Numbered from the stretch's first letter, positions 1 through 7,281 are shown. The stretch is 9,946 bases of DNA from an uncultured Mollicutes bacterium (GCA_937905855.1 CALCWU010000066.1:1-9946), one strand, 5' to 3'. A program made the numbers and translations. Notes: a model not told the origin generated them from the sequence alone.

Positions 1-20
1 AATAAGTTTATTTATTAAAG

Positions 21-48
21 CGAAGGATAATTATCTTTCGTTTTTTTT
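21..48 (+). terminator. Rho-independent terminator of the gene upstream of the window
   Basis: CGAAGGAT (21-28) pairs with ATCTTTCG (33-40) as an 8-base-pair stem containing one G·U wobble and a four-base AATT loop. Eight T residues follow directly (41-48). The preceding A residues can extend the stem into the T run. It should end transcription arriving from an unseen + strand gene to the left and so isolates the regulator operon that starts downstream. Confidence 0.85.
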
Positions 49-73
49 ATGCTTTAAAATAAATAAAAAATAA

Positions 74-102
74 TTGAAAATGCTAAATAAATATTTTATA
101 AT
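74..102 (+). promoter_or_regulatory. Sigma-A-type promoter of the paralogous regulator operon
   Basis: TTGAAA (74-79) and TATAAT (97-102) are separated by exactly 17 bases, giving a consensus -10 and a five-of-six -35. The predicted start point is near 109, leaving a leader of about 37 bases before the ATG at 146. No other comparably good promoter lies between the upstream terminator and the first gene. Confidence 0.75.
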
Positions 103-145
103 TAATTATAGAAAAAAATGTTGCAATATGTCGAGGGATTAGTTA

Positions 146-1309
146 ATGTATTATTTTGATTTTGATTTAGAGGAATATTTATATAATCACAAATATCTAT
201 TTTCGTATGTTAAGGCTTATTTGAAGAAAAATAATATTTTGAAATCTGATTTTGTTAAAAAGCTACAAATGAGCTATTCTAATTATTGTCAGCTTGAAGG
301 AAAGAATAGTCATTTAAAGGATGAACATGTTAATAATATTTGTAGAGAAATGAATATAAATAGAATTGATGCATTTAAGCTTAAGGAGTATTCATCTACA
401 ATTAGTAGGATTTATACAAAAATCTATTTTAAGAAGAATGATGATATTGATATTGAATTAAAGCTTCTAGATGATTATATTTTGGATAATAATATCTTAG
501 CGCCTATTTTTGAATTATTTAAGCTTATTATTAATATTATCTTTGATAATAATTCTATTAAGCGTCAAAGAGAGCTTTATTATCAAAAATATCAGGAATT
601 AAAGTGCTTTGAGGATGTTTTTTCTGATGCTATCGAAACAGTTTTTATTATGGCTGCTTGTAAAATGGAGCCAAGCTCAAAGCTTGATTTTAATCGTATT
701 GAAATAGCGGTAACTAGGTTTACTCCTATTAAGGCTTTAGTTTATCACTTTATAGGCTCAATGTATTATTATGAACAAAATTATGGTAAGGCTTTATTAT
801 ATGAGCTTGCTGTTCAAAAGGATTTCCAAAATAATTATAATCCTGTTAGACTTATGGATACAACGAATTGTTTACTTTGTATTTATAATGCTACAGGTGA
901 ATATTTATTAGTTTATGATACAATTAAGCCTTTAATTGGCTATATATTTTATGGTTCTTCGTCATCTGATGAGGTCATTTCTTTAAAATATAACTTTTAT
1001 TTCTCATTATTTTTTATGAGAATGGATGATGAATTAATGAAATATATTAAAGGTGATAAGCTTGATAATGTTGGTCTTACCTTTTTAATCTTTAAATATG
1101 CTAAGGATGATGATGTAAAAAACATTTCTAATCTTGCAAAGTGTATCAATGAAGAAAATTTTGATAATTATGCAATTTTAGATTTCTTTTTGAATTATAA
1201 AACAAAATCTGATGAAGATATAAATAAATTTATAGATGAAATTCCTGATCAATTAAATCGAAAAATAATAACCGCCATTATTAGGAAAGATCTTACTTAC
1301 AATGGATAA
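146..1309 (+). CDS. Putative HTH regulator with helical-repeat C-terminal domain (copy 1 of a tandem pair)
   Basis: This 387-residue soluble protein was not recognised as a named family. Residues about 18-72 look like a divergent XRE-type helix-turn-helix: a first helix around YLFSYVKAYL, then SDFVKKLQMSYSNYCQLEGK in the position of the usual LAEKLGVSxxxISxxExG, then a closing helix ending at MNIN. The remainder is predicted helical, and residues about 197-265 (YHFIGSMYYYEQNYGKALLY and following) resemble TPR units. HTH plus TPR-like repeats is the layout of Rgg/PlcR/MutR-type regulators, many of which bind peptides; that role is inference here. The ATG at 146 has GAGGG (133-137) eight bases upstream. 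The next gene is a paralog overlapping this stop by 8 nt, so the two are translationally coupled. There is no signal peptide or membrane helix. Confidence 0.7.
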   Translation: MYYFDFDLEEYLYNHKYLFSYVKAYLKKNNILKSDFVKKLQMSYSNYCQLEGKNSHLKDEHVNNICREMNINRIDAFKLKEYSSTISRIYTKIYFKKNDDIDIELKLLDDYILDNNILAPIFELFKLIINIIFDNNSIKRQRELYYQKYQELKCFEDVFSDAIETVFIMAACKMEPSSKLDFNRIEIAVTRFTPIKALVYHFIGSMYYYEQNYGKALLYELAVQKDFQNNYNPVRLMDTTNCLLCIYNATGEYLLVYDTIKPLIGYIFYGSSSSDEVISLKYNFYFSLFFMRMDDELMKYIKGDKLDNVGLTFLIFKYAKDDDVKNISNLAKCINEENFDNYAILDFFLNYKTKSDEDINKFIDEIPDQLNRKIITAIIRKDLTYNG

Positions 1310-2447
1310 TTTAAGATTTAATTTATCAAAATATGTAACAGATCATAAATTCTTATTTTCATATGTTAAGGTTTATTTGCTTGATAATAATTTGCTGAAG
1401 GCGGAATTTGTTAAAGAATTGGGAATTAGTTTATCATATTTTTGTTATTTGGAACAAAAACAACAACCACTTGAAAATAAAATGGCTGATTTGATAATAA
1501 AGAAAATCAAACTAAAAAAGCTTAAATCAACTAAAATTAAGGAATATGAGGCTACACTTTTTAGAATTTATAATAGGGTGTTTTATAAAAATAGTAATAA
1601 TATAGACCTAGAGCAAAAAAAACTATTGGCTTATAGAGATGAAAATACTATTTTAAGTCCGATTTTTGAACTAATGTGGCTTATTACAAAAATTGTTTTT
1701 AATTCTTATTATGTTTTAGAAGATAAAAAATATTATAATGCAATATTTAAAAAACTAAAGAAATATAAATTCTTGTTTGTTGATGAATTAGAGATTTTAT
1801 ATACCATTGCCTTATGTCGTTTTGAGGCAATTAAAAATATTGATTTAACAAAAATAGATGATTTATGCTATAAATATCCTATTGCTGCACCTATGATTCA
1901 TCATTTTATAGCTACCTTGTTTTATTTTAATGGGGAATTTAATAAGGCTTTAATTTATGAAGAAAAGGTTGAGCTTGAATATAAAAGGATATATAATCCA
2001 ATAAGACAAAGTGATACAATATGTGTTAAGGTATGTATTTATAATGAAATAGCTGAATATAATTTAGCTTATGAAACCTGCTATCCCTTAATCAGCTATA
2101 TGATATATGGTGGGAGTAGCTACACAGATTTAAAGGTTTTAAAGAAGAATTTCTATAATACCCTAATGCTTATGAAAAAATATGATGAATTGCAATTATA
2201 TTTAAGTATGCTAAGTAAATTTGATAGTGTTGATATTATTTATCAAATCTTATTATTAGGTCATAATAATAAACAAGAGGAGTTATTAAAATATCAAGAT
2301 TTATATATGGATGATGATTACTTAAGTGAGCTTATTAATGTTGCGATTAATTACAAAAAAATGACAAAAGCCAGCTATAACCAATTTATTAATAAAAACG
2401 CTGAGCAATTATTCCAAAAAATCATTAGACAAGTAATTAATAAATAA
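1302..2447 (+). CDS. Putative HTH regulator with helical-repeat C-terminal domain (copy 2 of a tandem pair)
   Basis: This 381-residue protein is a paralog of the gene immediately upstream. It aligns without gaps over roughly the first 270 residues. By hand count, 29 of the first 60 residues are identical, including FSYVK, the helix-turn-helix core and shared Y/L positions. Further shared blocks are IKEY (79-82), ILSPIFEL (117-124), HHFI (200-203) and YNPIR (231-235). Residues about 18-72 form the putative DNA-binding domain; residues about 197-265 are TPR-like. The ATG lies inside the end of copy 1 (ATGGATAA shared), with AGGAAAG (1283-1289) upstream as ribosome binding site, so translation is probably coupled. 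The pair likely arose by tandem duplication. The two may act as a heteromer or respond to different signals, but nothing in the sequence decides this. An AbiEi-like or other non-regulatory role cannot be excluded. Confidence 0.7.
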   Translation: MDNLRFNLSKYVTDHKFLFSYVKVYLLDNNLLKAEFVKELGISLSYFCYLEQKQQPLENKMADLIIKKIKLKKLKSTKIKEYEATLFRIYNRVFYKNSNNIDLEQKKLLAYRDENTILSPIFELMWLITKIVFNSYYVLEDKKYYNAIFKKLKKYKFLFVDELEILYTIALCRFEAIKNIDLTKIDDLCYKYPIAAPMIHHFIATLFYFNGEFNKALIYEEKVELEYKRIYNPIRQSDTICVKVCIYNEIAEYNLAYETCYPLISYMIYGGSSYTDLKVLKKNFYNTLMLMKKYDELQLYLSMLSKFDSVDIIYQILLLGHNNKQEELLKYQDLYMDDDYLSELINVAINYKKMTKASYNQFINKNAEQLFQKIIRQVINK

Positions 2448-2485
2448 TAAAAACTTGAAAATTAACAAATAAATTTTTTTAATTC

Positions 2486-2522
2486 GAATTTAGAGCTGTA
2501 GATTGCTTTAAATTCTTTTTTT
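2486..2522 (+). terminator. Terminator of the tandem regulator operon
   Basis: GAATTTAGAGC (2486-2496) pairs with GCTTTAAATTC (2505-2515) as an 11-base-pair stem with a single G·U wobble and an eight-base loop. It is followed by seven T residues (2516-2522), then CTTT. It lies 38 bases after the stop of the second regulator gene and closes that operon. Confidence 0.85.
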
Positions 2523-2625
2523 CTTTCTAAATAGAAAAATATAAGCTATATGATAATCTAATATAAAAATAATTTTAGAGTCTTTTTATAGTAAAATTAG
2601 GATTGAAAAAAATAATGGCAGATGT

Positions 2626-2653
2626 TTGATTAAATAGGAATTTTTGGTATAAA
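2626..2653 (+). promoter_or_regulatory. Candidate promoter inside the long intergenic region
   Basis: TTGATT (2626-2631) is followed after 16 bases by TATAAA (2648-2653), with a TGG extended -10 element at 2645-2647. A start point near 2660 would place the transcript just ahead of three consecutive hairpins. The region is very AT-rich, so chance matches are expected; support comes mainly from the extended -10 and from the structured sequence downstream. Confidence 0.4.
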
Positions 2654-2668
2654 AAAATGAATGAGTGA

Positions 2669-2694
2669 TAGTGTTTTTTAAGCTCAAAACACTA
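2669..2694. repeat. Perfect 9-base inverted repeat (hairpin)
   Basis: TAGTGTTTT (2669-2677) and AAAACACTA (2686-2694) are exact reverse complements separated by eight bases. No T run follows on either strand in the way a terminator needs, so it is read as an RNA hairpin or DNA palindrome. It sits just downstream of the candidate promoter at 2626-2653. Confidence 0.6.
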
Positions 2695-2725
2695 AAAAAT
2701 CGTTATTGGAAAAATAAAAATTTTT

Positions 2726-2766
2726 GCCTTCAAAAAGGGCCAATCTCCAGTTTGAAACTGGAGGTT
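2726..2766 (+). repeat. Two adjacent hairpins, including a 25-base near-palindrome
   Basis: The first hairpin is GCCTT (2726-2730) with AGGGC (2736-2740), five pairs including one T·G. The second is a near-perfect palindrome: CTCCAGTTT (2745-2753), a central G, and AAACTGGAG (2755-2763), extended outward by T·G and two A-T pairs to 2742-2766. The half-site AATCTCCAGTTT (2742-2753) recurs exactly at 2796-2807. Both stems contain a T·G pair that is a G·U wobble only in a + strand RNA and would be an A·C mismatch on the other strand, hinting at a + strand structured RNA. An operator for a dimeric regulator is the alternative. Confidence 0.6.
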
Positions 2767-2824
2767 AGCGCTTACAGTGACACCCAAAAGTACCAAATCT
2801 CCAGTTTTGCATTTTTACCATTTT

Positions 2825-2852
2825 TTGACAAATTTTCATTTTTGAGTACAAT
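2825..2852 (+). promoter_or_regulatory. Strong candidate promoter in the intergenic region upstream of mfd
   Basis: A consensus -35 TTGACA (2825-2830) is followed after 16 bases by TACAAT (2847-2852), giving a start point around 2859. No gene with a good ribosome binding site begins soon after it. It therefore most likely drives a non-coding RNA ending at the terminator at 3193-3228, or a long leader read through into mfd. Confidence 0.6.
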
Positions 2853-2858
2853 TATATG

Positions 2859-3221
2859 TGTTAAAGGGTGATAAAAGTAATTGTGGCATTTTTTAATAAT
2901 ATTTGGTGTTAGAGAGTTATAAAAGTTGGGCTTTAAATTAAAGGGCAAATAATTTATTGAACAATACTTTTTTAGTTAATTGGGTTTTATTATATATGTG
3001 GCCAGTAAATAATAAGATTTATAAATATTTTCACACTTTTTACAAAAGATAATTTTACATTTAACTAAAAAAGAATAACGAAAACATAAAAGAGTATTTT
3101 ATTTGTGGTGGTGTGGTCGCATTTTACGTTTTTGGATAGGGATATACTAAATCTAAATTTTTTCATATAGCATAGTTTTATTATGCTGCATCAAGGATTC
3201 AAAGTGGGTGAATCCTTTTTT
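2859..3221 (+). ncRNA. Candidate non-coding RNA of unknown class
   Basis: This interval runs from the predicted start of the TTGACA/TACAAT promoter to the end of the first T run of the terminator at 3193-3228, about 360 nt. It contains no open reading frame with a convincing start signal. It holds a 13-base perfect inverted repeat (2967-2979 with 3061-3073) that could act as a long-range stem, a small hairpin AGCATA/TATGCT (3169-3174 with 3182-3187), and a G-rich island GTGGTGGTGTGG (3105-3116). I looked for tmRNA, RNase P RNA, SRP RNA, 6S RNA and T-box signatures and saw none. The true 5' end may instead be near 2660. The call is inference from the promoter, terminator and absence of coding. 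Confidence 0.35.
2967..3073. repeat. 107-base unit bounded by perfect 13-base inverted repeats
   Basis: CTTTTTTAGTTAA (2967-2979) is the exact reverse complement of TTAACTAAAAAAG (3061-3073). The unit is flanked on both sides by AATA (2963-2966 and 3074-3077), which would fit a 4-base target duplication of a MITE-like element. It could equally be the closing stem of a structured RNA. Because the arms are mostly A/T, coincidence remains possible. Confidence 0.4.
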
Positions 3222-3228
3222 GTTTTTT
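3193..3228 (+). terminator. Rho-independent terminator just upstream of mfd
   Basis: AAGGATTCA (3193-3201) pairs perfectly with TGAATCCTT (3209-3217) around a seven-base loop. It is followed by a T run to 3221, one G, and six more T residues. It faces the + direction although no protein gene lies in the 670 bases before it, which implies that an unseen transcript is ended here or that it works as an attenuator ahead of mfd. Confidence 0.85.
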
Positions 3229-3249
3229 GACAAAATTTTAATTTTGCTT

Positions 3250-3276
3250 TGCTATAATATTGTTTTGTGGTATAAT
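3250..3276 (+). promoter_or_regulatory. Tandem extended -10 promoters of mfd
   Basis: Two extended -10 elements stand in a row: TGCTATAAT (3250-3258) and TGGTATAAT (3268-3276). The second has TTGCTA (3249-3254) 16 bases upstream as a weak -35. A consensus TTGACA at 3227-3232, overlapping the terminator's T run, is 20 bases from the first -10, longer than usual. Start points near 3265 or 3283 are predicted; the downstream one leaves only a short leader that still includes the ribosome binding site. Confidence 0.6.
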
Positions 3277-3298
3277 TTTTGAGAATGGAGTGATTTAG

Positions 3299-6200
3299 GT
3301 GTTAGATGAATATCTATTGAAACTAAGTGGCTTTAAGGAAATAATAGTACGAGATCAATTAAAAATCTCGGGATCTAATTTTTCTTCTAATATAATGCTT
3401 TTAGCTTTAGACTTTTATGCAAACGATAAAAGTCTTTTTGTAGTTTTACCAGATTTATATGAAGCTCAAAAATATTATGATGAGCTAATAAATATAATTG
3501 CTGAAAATGATGTTTTATTTTATCCAGCTGATGAATTATTAACTGTAGAAATGATATCATCAACGGGTGATTTTAAATATGAAAGAATTCATACTATTGT
3601 TGAATTAATTAATTCAAATAAGAAAAAAATTGTTGTTACGCATACTAATGGCGCTATTAAATATCAATTTTCTAAGAAAAAATGGGAAGATTCAATTTTT
3701 AGTATTAATAAGAATGATACTTTTGACATGAATGCCTTGGCAAAAAAGCTAATTGCTATAGGCTATGAGCCAACATTTCAAACTGTTAAAACGGGTCAAT
3801 TTTCTAAACGTGGTAGTATTATTGATATTTTTCCACTTGGTGTTAATGAGCCAGTTAGAATTGATTTTTTTGATGACCAGGTAGATACTATTAAAACCTA
3901 TGATATAGATACCCAAAGAAGTATTAAAGAGGTTGATAGTGTTTTTATTTATCCAGTTACAGAAATGATTTATTATGATAGTGAAGTTGAGCTTGCTATT
4001 TCTAAGCTTAATTCCTTTATGGCTTCAAAAAATTTAAGTGATATTGAAGAGGAAAAATATAATAAGGATATTATAGCAATAAAAGAGCATAACAATATTG
4101 ATATGCTTATTCGTTATATAAGATTTTTTGATAACAATCCTATTACAATCTTTGATTTTGTAGAGAATAAAACTATTTATAGTATTGATTACCCTAAAAT
4201 TAAAGAAATTTATGATAAGGTATTTTTAGATTTATCAGAGTATTGTAAGGGTCAAAATGGTTACTCACTTTTAGATTTGAATTATTATTCAGATACTAAA
4301 TTTTTAATGGATTATAAAATAATTGAAGGCTTAAGAAGTATTGGTGAGGTTGATGTTAAGCTAAAAACTAAGGAAATAGCTCCAATGGGTGGAAATGTTA
4401 GAGCAATTATGGATTACTTTAATAAAAACATTGGGGTATGTAGTATAATTTGCTTTATAAAAAATGAAAATTTACTTAAGAATTTAGTAGAAGAGCTATT
4501 TGAATATCATTTACCTTATAGCTACTCTGATATAAAAAATACCCAAATTAATATAATTAAAAATGGCTATTATCCTTCATATGAAGATACACTAGATAAC
4601 GTTATTTTTATTAATGAACAAACCTTATTCTCTTCAATTGCCAAGCCTAAAAAGAAGGTTAGATATAAATCAATATATCAGGGTGCGACTAAGATTAGTC
4701 GTTATGATGAATTAAAAATAGGTGATTATGTAGTTCATTATGATTATGGTATTGGTAAATACTTAGGCATAAAAACTATGGAGGTTGATGGCCTAAAGAG
4801 AGATTATTTGCAGGTAATGTATAATAAAAATGATTCATTATATATTCCTATTGAGCAAGTAAAGGATATTATGAAATATGCCTCAGGTGATGTAGAAAAT
4901 GTTTCTTTATCAACTATTGGTGGAACAGAATGGGCTAAAACTAAGGCTAAGGTTAAAAAACGTGTTCATGATATTTCGGATAAGCTAATTGCCTTATATG
5001 CAAAAAGAATGGAATCTTCAGGCTATGCTTTTATGCCTGATGGGGAAATGCAGCATCAATTTGAGGCTGGCTTTCCTTATGAGCTAACAGCTGATCAAAG
5101 AGTAGCAATTGATGATATTAAAAGAGACATGGAAAGTAAAAAGCCAATGGATCGTTTAGTATGTGGAGATGTTGGCTATGGTAAAACTGAGGTAGCTTTA
5201 AGAGCCGCCTTTAAGGCCGCCTATGAAGGCAAGCAGGTTGCTGTACTAGCACCAACTACTATTTTATCAAGACAGCATTATTATACGTTTAAGGAGCGTA
5301 TGGAGTCATTTGGTATAAGGGTAGAGCTTTTGAACCGTTTTGTTAGTGTTAAAAATCAAAATCAAATCATTAAGGATCTAGCAGATGGTAACATTGATGT
5401 AATAGTAGGTACTCATAAAATATTATCAAATGATATTAAATTTAAGGATTTAGGTTTATTAATAATCGATGAGGAACAAAGATTTGGTGTTACTCATAAG
5501 GAACGAATTAAAGAGCTTAAGGTTAATGTTGATACAATTACCTTGTCAGCTACGCCTATTCCTAGAACACTTCAAATGTCAATTGTGGGAATTAAGGATT
5601 TATCAATGATTGAAACTCCTCCAAAGAATAGATATCCAATTCAAACCTATGTTTTAGAAAGAAATGATACTATTATTAAGGATGCCATTGAGCGTGAGCT
5701 TGCAAGAGGTGGCCAGGTTTTCTACTTATATAATTATGTAGATAGTATTGAGGATGTTAGAGATCATTTAAAATCTCTTGTTCCTAATGCTCGAATTTGT
5801 ATTGGTCATGGTAAGCTTAAAAAGGATGCCTTAGAGGATGTTATTTGTAGCTTCATTGATAAGGAATATGATATTTTATTATGTACTACTATAATTGAAA
5901 CCGGAATTGATATGCCTGATACTAATACCTTAATTATTCATGATGCTGATCATTTAGGTCTTTCTCAGCTTTATCAAATTAGAGGTCGAGTTGGTCGTAG
6001 TAATAAAATTGCTTATGCTTATTTAATGTATGAGCCAACCCATATTTTAACGCCTCAGGCTGAAAAGCGTCTTGAAACTATTAAGGAATTTAATGAGCTT
6101 GGTAGTGGCTTTAAGATAGCAATGCGTGATTTATCAATAAGAGGTGCAGGTGATCTTCTTGGTGAGGAGCAATCAGGCTTTGTTGAATCTGTTGGTATTG

Positions 6201-6739
6201 ATGTATATATGAAGATTTTGGAAGAGGAAATTGAAAATAAAAAGCTTGGAACTAAGGCTATAGATGATACAATTCCAAAGCCAGTAAGAAAGCCACTTGC
6301 CTCTCGTAGTATTTCTAAGGATTATATTAGCTCTGAGGATGTAAGAATAGAAATCCATAAGAAAATTGATAGTCTTACAAGCCTTGATGAGCTTCATAGT
6401 CTAGAAAGAGAGCTAATTGACCGCTTTGGTAAATTTGATTTAGAGCTCGCAACCTATATGCATGAAAAGCTAATGCAAAATTATTTTGATAAGCTTCATA
6501 TTTATAAATCTACATTCCAAAATAAATATATTTTTATTATGCATATGGATAAGGATTATGTTAAAAATATTGATGGTGTTAAGATCTTTAAGGCTGCCTT
6601 TGATGTTTCAAAGGATATTGTTTTAAACTATCAAAATCAAGAAATTGTTATTTCCATTGATACATCAAAATATAAAACTAAACGTGATTATTTTATTATT
6701 TTAAATAAATTCTTCAACGAAATTACAAAAAACGCATAA
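3299..6739 (+). CDS. mfd: Transcription-repair coupling factor Mfd
   Basis: Mfd is a cytosolic DNA translocase that recognises RNA polymerase stalled at lesions, displaces it and recruits UvrA for nucleotide excision repair. At 1146 residues it is full length for the family. The N-terminal part (about 1-220) is the UvrB-like module, with GQFSKRGSIIDIFP and the following IDFFDDQVDTIKTYD stretch. The RNA-polymerase-interacting CarD-like domain spans about 465-540 (GDYVVHYDYGIGKY from residue 475). The helicase core carries Walker A GDVGYGKT (623-630, Lys629), DEEQ (724-727), the SATPIPRTL motif and motif VI QIRGRVGR (893-900). The TRG region and the C-terminal regulatory domain follow. The start is GTG with GGAG (3287-3290) eight bases upstream. 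The spoVT-like gene follows after 38 bases with no terminator between, so co-transcription is likely. The usual upstream neighbour pth is absent. Confidence 0.97.
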   Translation: MLDEYLLKLSGFKEIIVRDQLKISGSNFSSNIMLLALDFYANDKSLFVVLPDLYEAQKYYDELINIIAENDVLFYPADELLTVEMISSTGDFKYERIHTIVELINSNKKKIVVTHTNGAIKYQFSKKKWEDSIFSINKNDTFDMNALAKKLIAIGYEPTFQTVKTGQFSKRGSIIDIFPLGVNEPVRIDFFDDQVDTIKTYDIDTQRSIKEVDSVFIYPVTEMIYYDSEVELAISKLNSFMASKNLSDIEEEKYNKDIIAIKEHNNIDMLIRYIRFFDNNPITIFDFVENKTIYSIDYPKIKEIYDKVFLDLSEYCKGQNGYSLLDLNYYSDTKFLMDYKIIEGLRSIGEVDVKLKTKEIAPMGGNVRAIMDYFNKNIGVCSIICFIKNENLLKNLVEELFEYHLPYSYSDIKNTQINIIKNGYYPSYEDTLDNVIFINEQTLFSSIAKPKKKVRYKSIYQGATKISRYDELKIGDYVVHYDYGIGKYLGIKTMEVDGLKRDYLQVMYNKNDSLYIPIEQVKDIMKYASGDVENVSLSTIGGTEWAKTKAKVKKRVHDISDKLIALYAKRMESSGYAFMPDGEMQHQFEAGFPYELTADQRVAIDDIKRDMESKKPMDRLVCGDVGYGKTEVALRAAFKAAYEGKQVAVLAPTTILSRQHYYTFKERMESFGIRVELLNRFVSVKNQNQIIKDLADGNIDVIVGTHKILSNDIKFKDLGLLIIDEEQRFGVTHKERIKELKVNVDTITLSATPIPRTLQMSIVGIKDLSMIETPPKNRYPIQTYVLERNDTIIKDAIERELARGGQVFYLYNYVDSIEDVRDHLKSLVPNARICIGHGKLKKDALEDVICSFIDKEYDILLCTTIIETGIDMPDTNTLIIHDADHLGLSQLYQIRGRVGRSNKIAYAYLMYEPTHILTPQAEKRLETIKEFNELGSGFKIAMRDLSIRGAGDLLGEEQSGFVESVGIDVYMKILEEEIENKKLGTKAIDDTIPKPVRKPLASRSISKDYISSEDVRIEIHKKIDSLTSLDELHSLERELIDRFGKFDLELATYMHEKLMQNYFDKLHIYKSTFQNKYIFIMHMDKDYVKNIDGVKIFKAAFDVSKDIVLNYQNQEIVISIDTSKYKTKRDYFIILNKFFNEITKNA

Positions 6740-6777
6740 TTATTTAGAATATAAGAGATAATATTTGTGGTGATTTT

Positions 6778-7281
6778 ATGAAGCATACAGGTATTATTAG
6801 GAGAATAGATGAGCTTGGTAGAATAGTTATACCTAAGGAGATTCGTAAGAGGTTAGGAATAGATAATGGTGATTTAGTAGATATATTTGCTTATGAGGAG
6901 CAAATTGTCCTAACTAAATTTCATCCTTTAAATGAGGTTATTAATTCTATAACTCTATTTACTAGAGCATTAAGAGATTTATATCAGGTTGATTATTTAA
7001 TAGTAGATAAGGAAGAGGTGGTTGCCTCTAATATCACAGAGGTAATTGGTAAGAAAATCAGCAATGATTTCTTTTCCAAAATTAAGGATTTTGTAGGTGT
7101 AGAGGTTAAATTATCAATGCTTAATCTAAAAATAATGGATTTAGCTTATGATATTTATGCCTTACCCATTATCAAAGATTCTGATTTTTTTGGGTATGCC
7201 ATTGTTATTGATAAAATGATTAGTAAATCTCATAAGGATTTTTGCTTGGTGCTTGCAAATTATATAAAAGAATTATTGTAA
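6778..7281 (+). CDS. spoVT: SpoVT/AbrB-family transcriptional regulator
   Basis: This 167-residue protein has an N-terminal AbrB-type swapped-hairpin DNA-binding domain (about residues 1-50). It contains the hallmark TGIIRRIDELGRIVIPKEIR stretch from residue 4 and then RKRLGIDNGD. Residues about 55-167 match the position and length of the GAF-like sensing domain of SpoVT (B. subtilis SpoVT is slightly longer). In Bacillus SpoVT is a forespore regulator; whether this organism sporulates cannot be seen here, so a broader transition-state role is possible. GGTGAT (6769-6774) lies close before the ATG as ribosome binding site. Its place directly after mfd matches the Bacillus order and supports the SpoVT rather than the AbrB assignment. 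Expression is probably from the mfd promoters and ends at the hairpin just after the stop. Confidence 0.88.
   Translation: MKHTGIIRRIDELGRIVIPKEIRKRLGIDNGDLVDIFAYEEQIVLTKFHPLNEVINSITLFTRALRDLYQVDYLIVDKEEVVASNITEVIGKKISNDFFSKIKDFVGVEVKLSMLNLKIMDLAYDIYALPIIKDSDFFGYAIVIDKMISKSHKDFCLVLANYIKELL

Noticed and set aside
128..142. Four-codon ATG mini-frame just before the first regulator gene
   Set aside because: It is too short and has no ribosome binding site; the GAGGG inside it serves the ATG at 146.
2457..2480. All-A/T hairpin right after the second regulator gene as a terminator
   Set aside because: It has no G-C pairs and would be unstable; the 11-base-pair stem at 2486-2515 with seven T residues is the better terminator.
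2481..2490. Ten-base palindrome AATTCGAATT
   Set aside because: It overlaps the foot of the operon terminator and is short and A/T-rich; no separate role is supported.
2665..2871. 68-codon + strand open frame starting with GTG in the intergenic region
   Set aside because: It has no ribosome binding site, spans the palindromes and the TTGACA/TACAAT promoter, and its translation shows no domain or plausible composition. The structure in the DNA explains the sequence better.
3105..3120. G-rich stretch GTGGTGGTGTGGTCGC as a T-box-like element
   Set aside because: It lacks the conserved TGGNACCGCG core, a specifier loop and a downstream aminoacyl or amino-acid gene.
6173..6397. 74-codon minus-strand open frame
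   Set aside because: It lies wholly inside the conserved C-terminal part of mfd on the opposite strand and has no start signals of its own.
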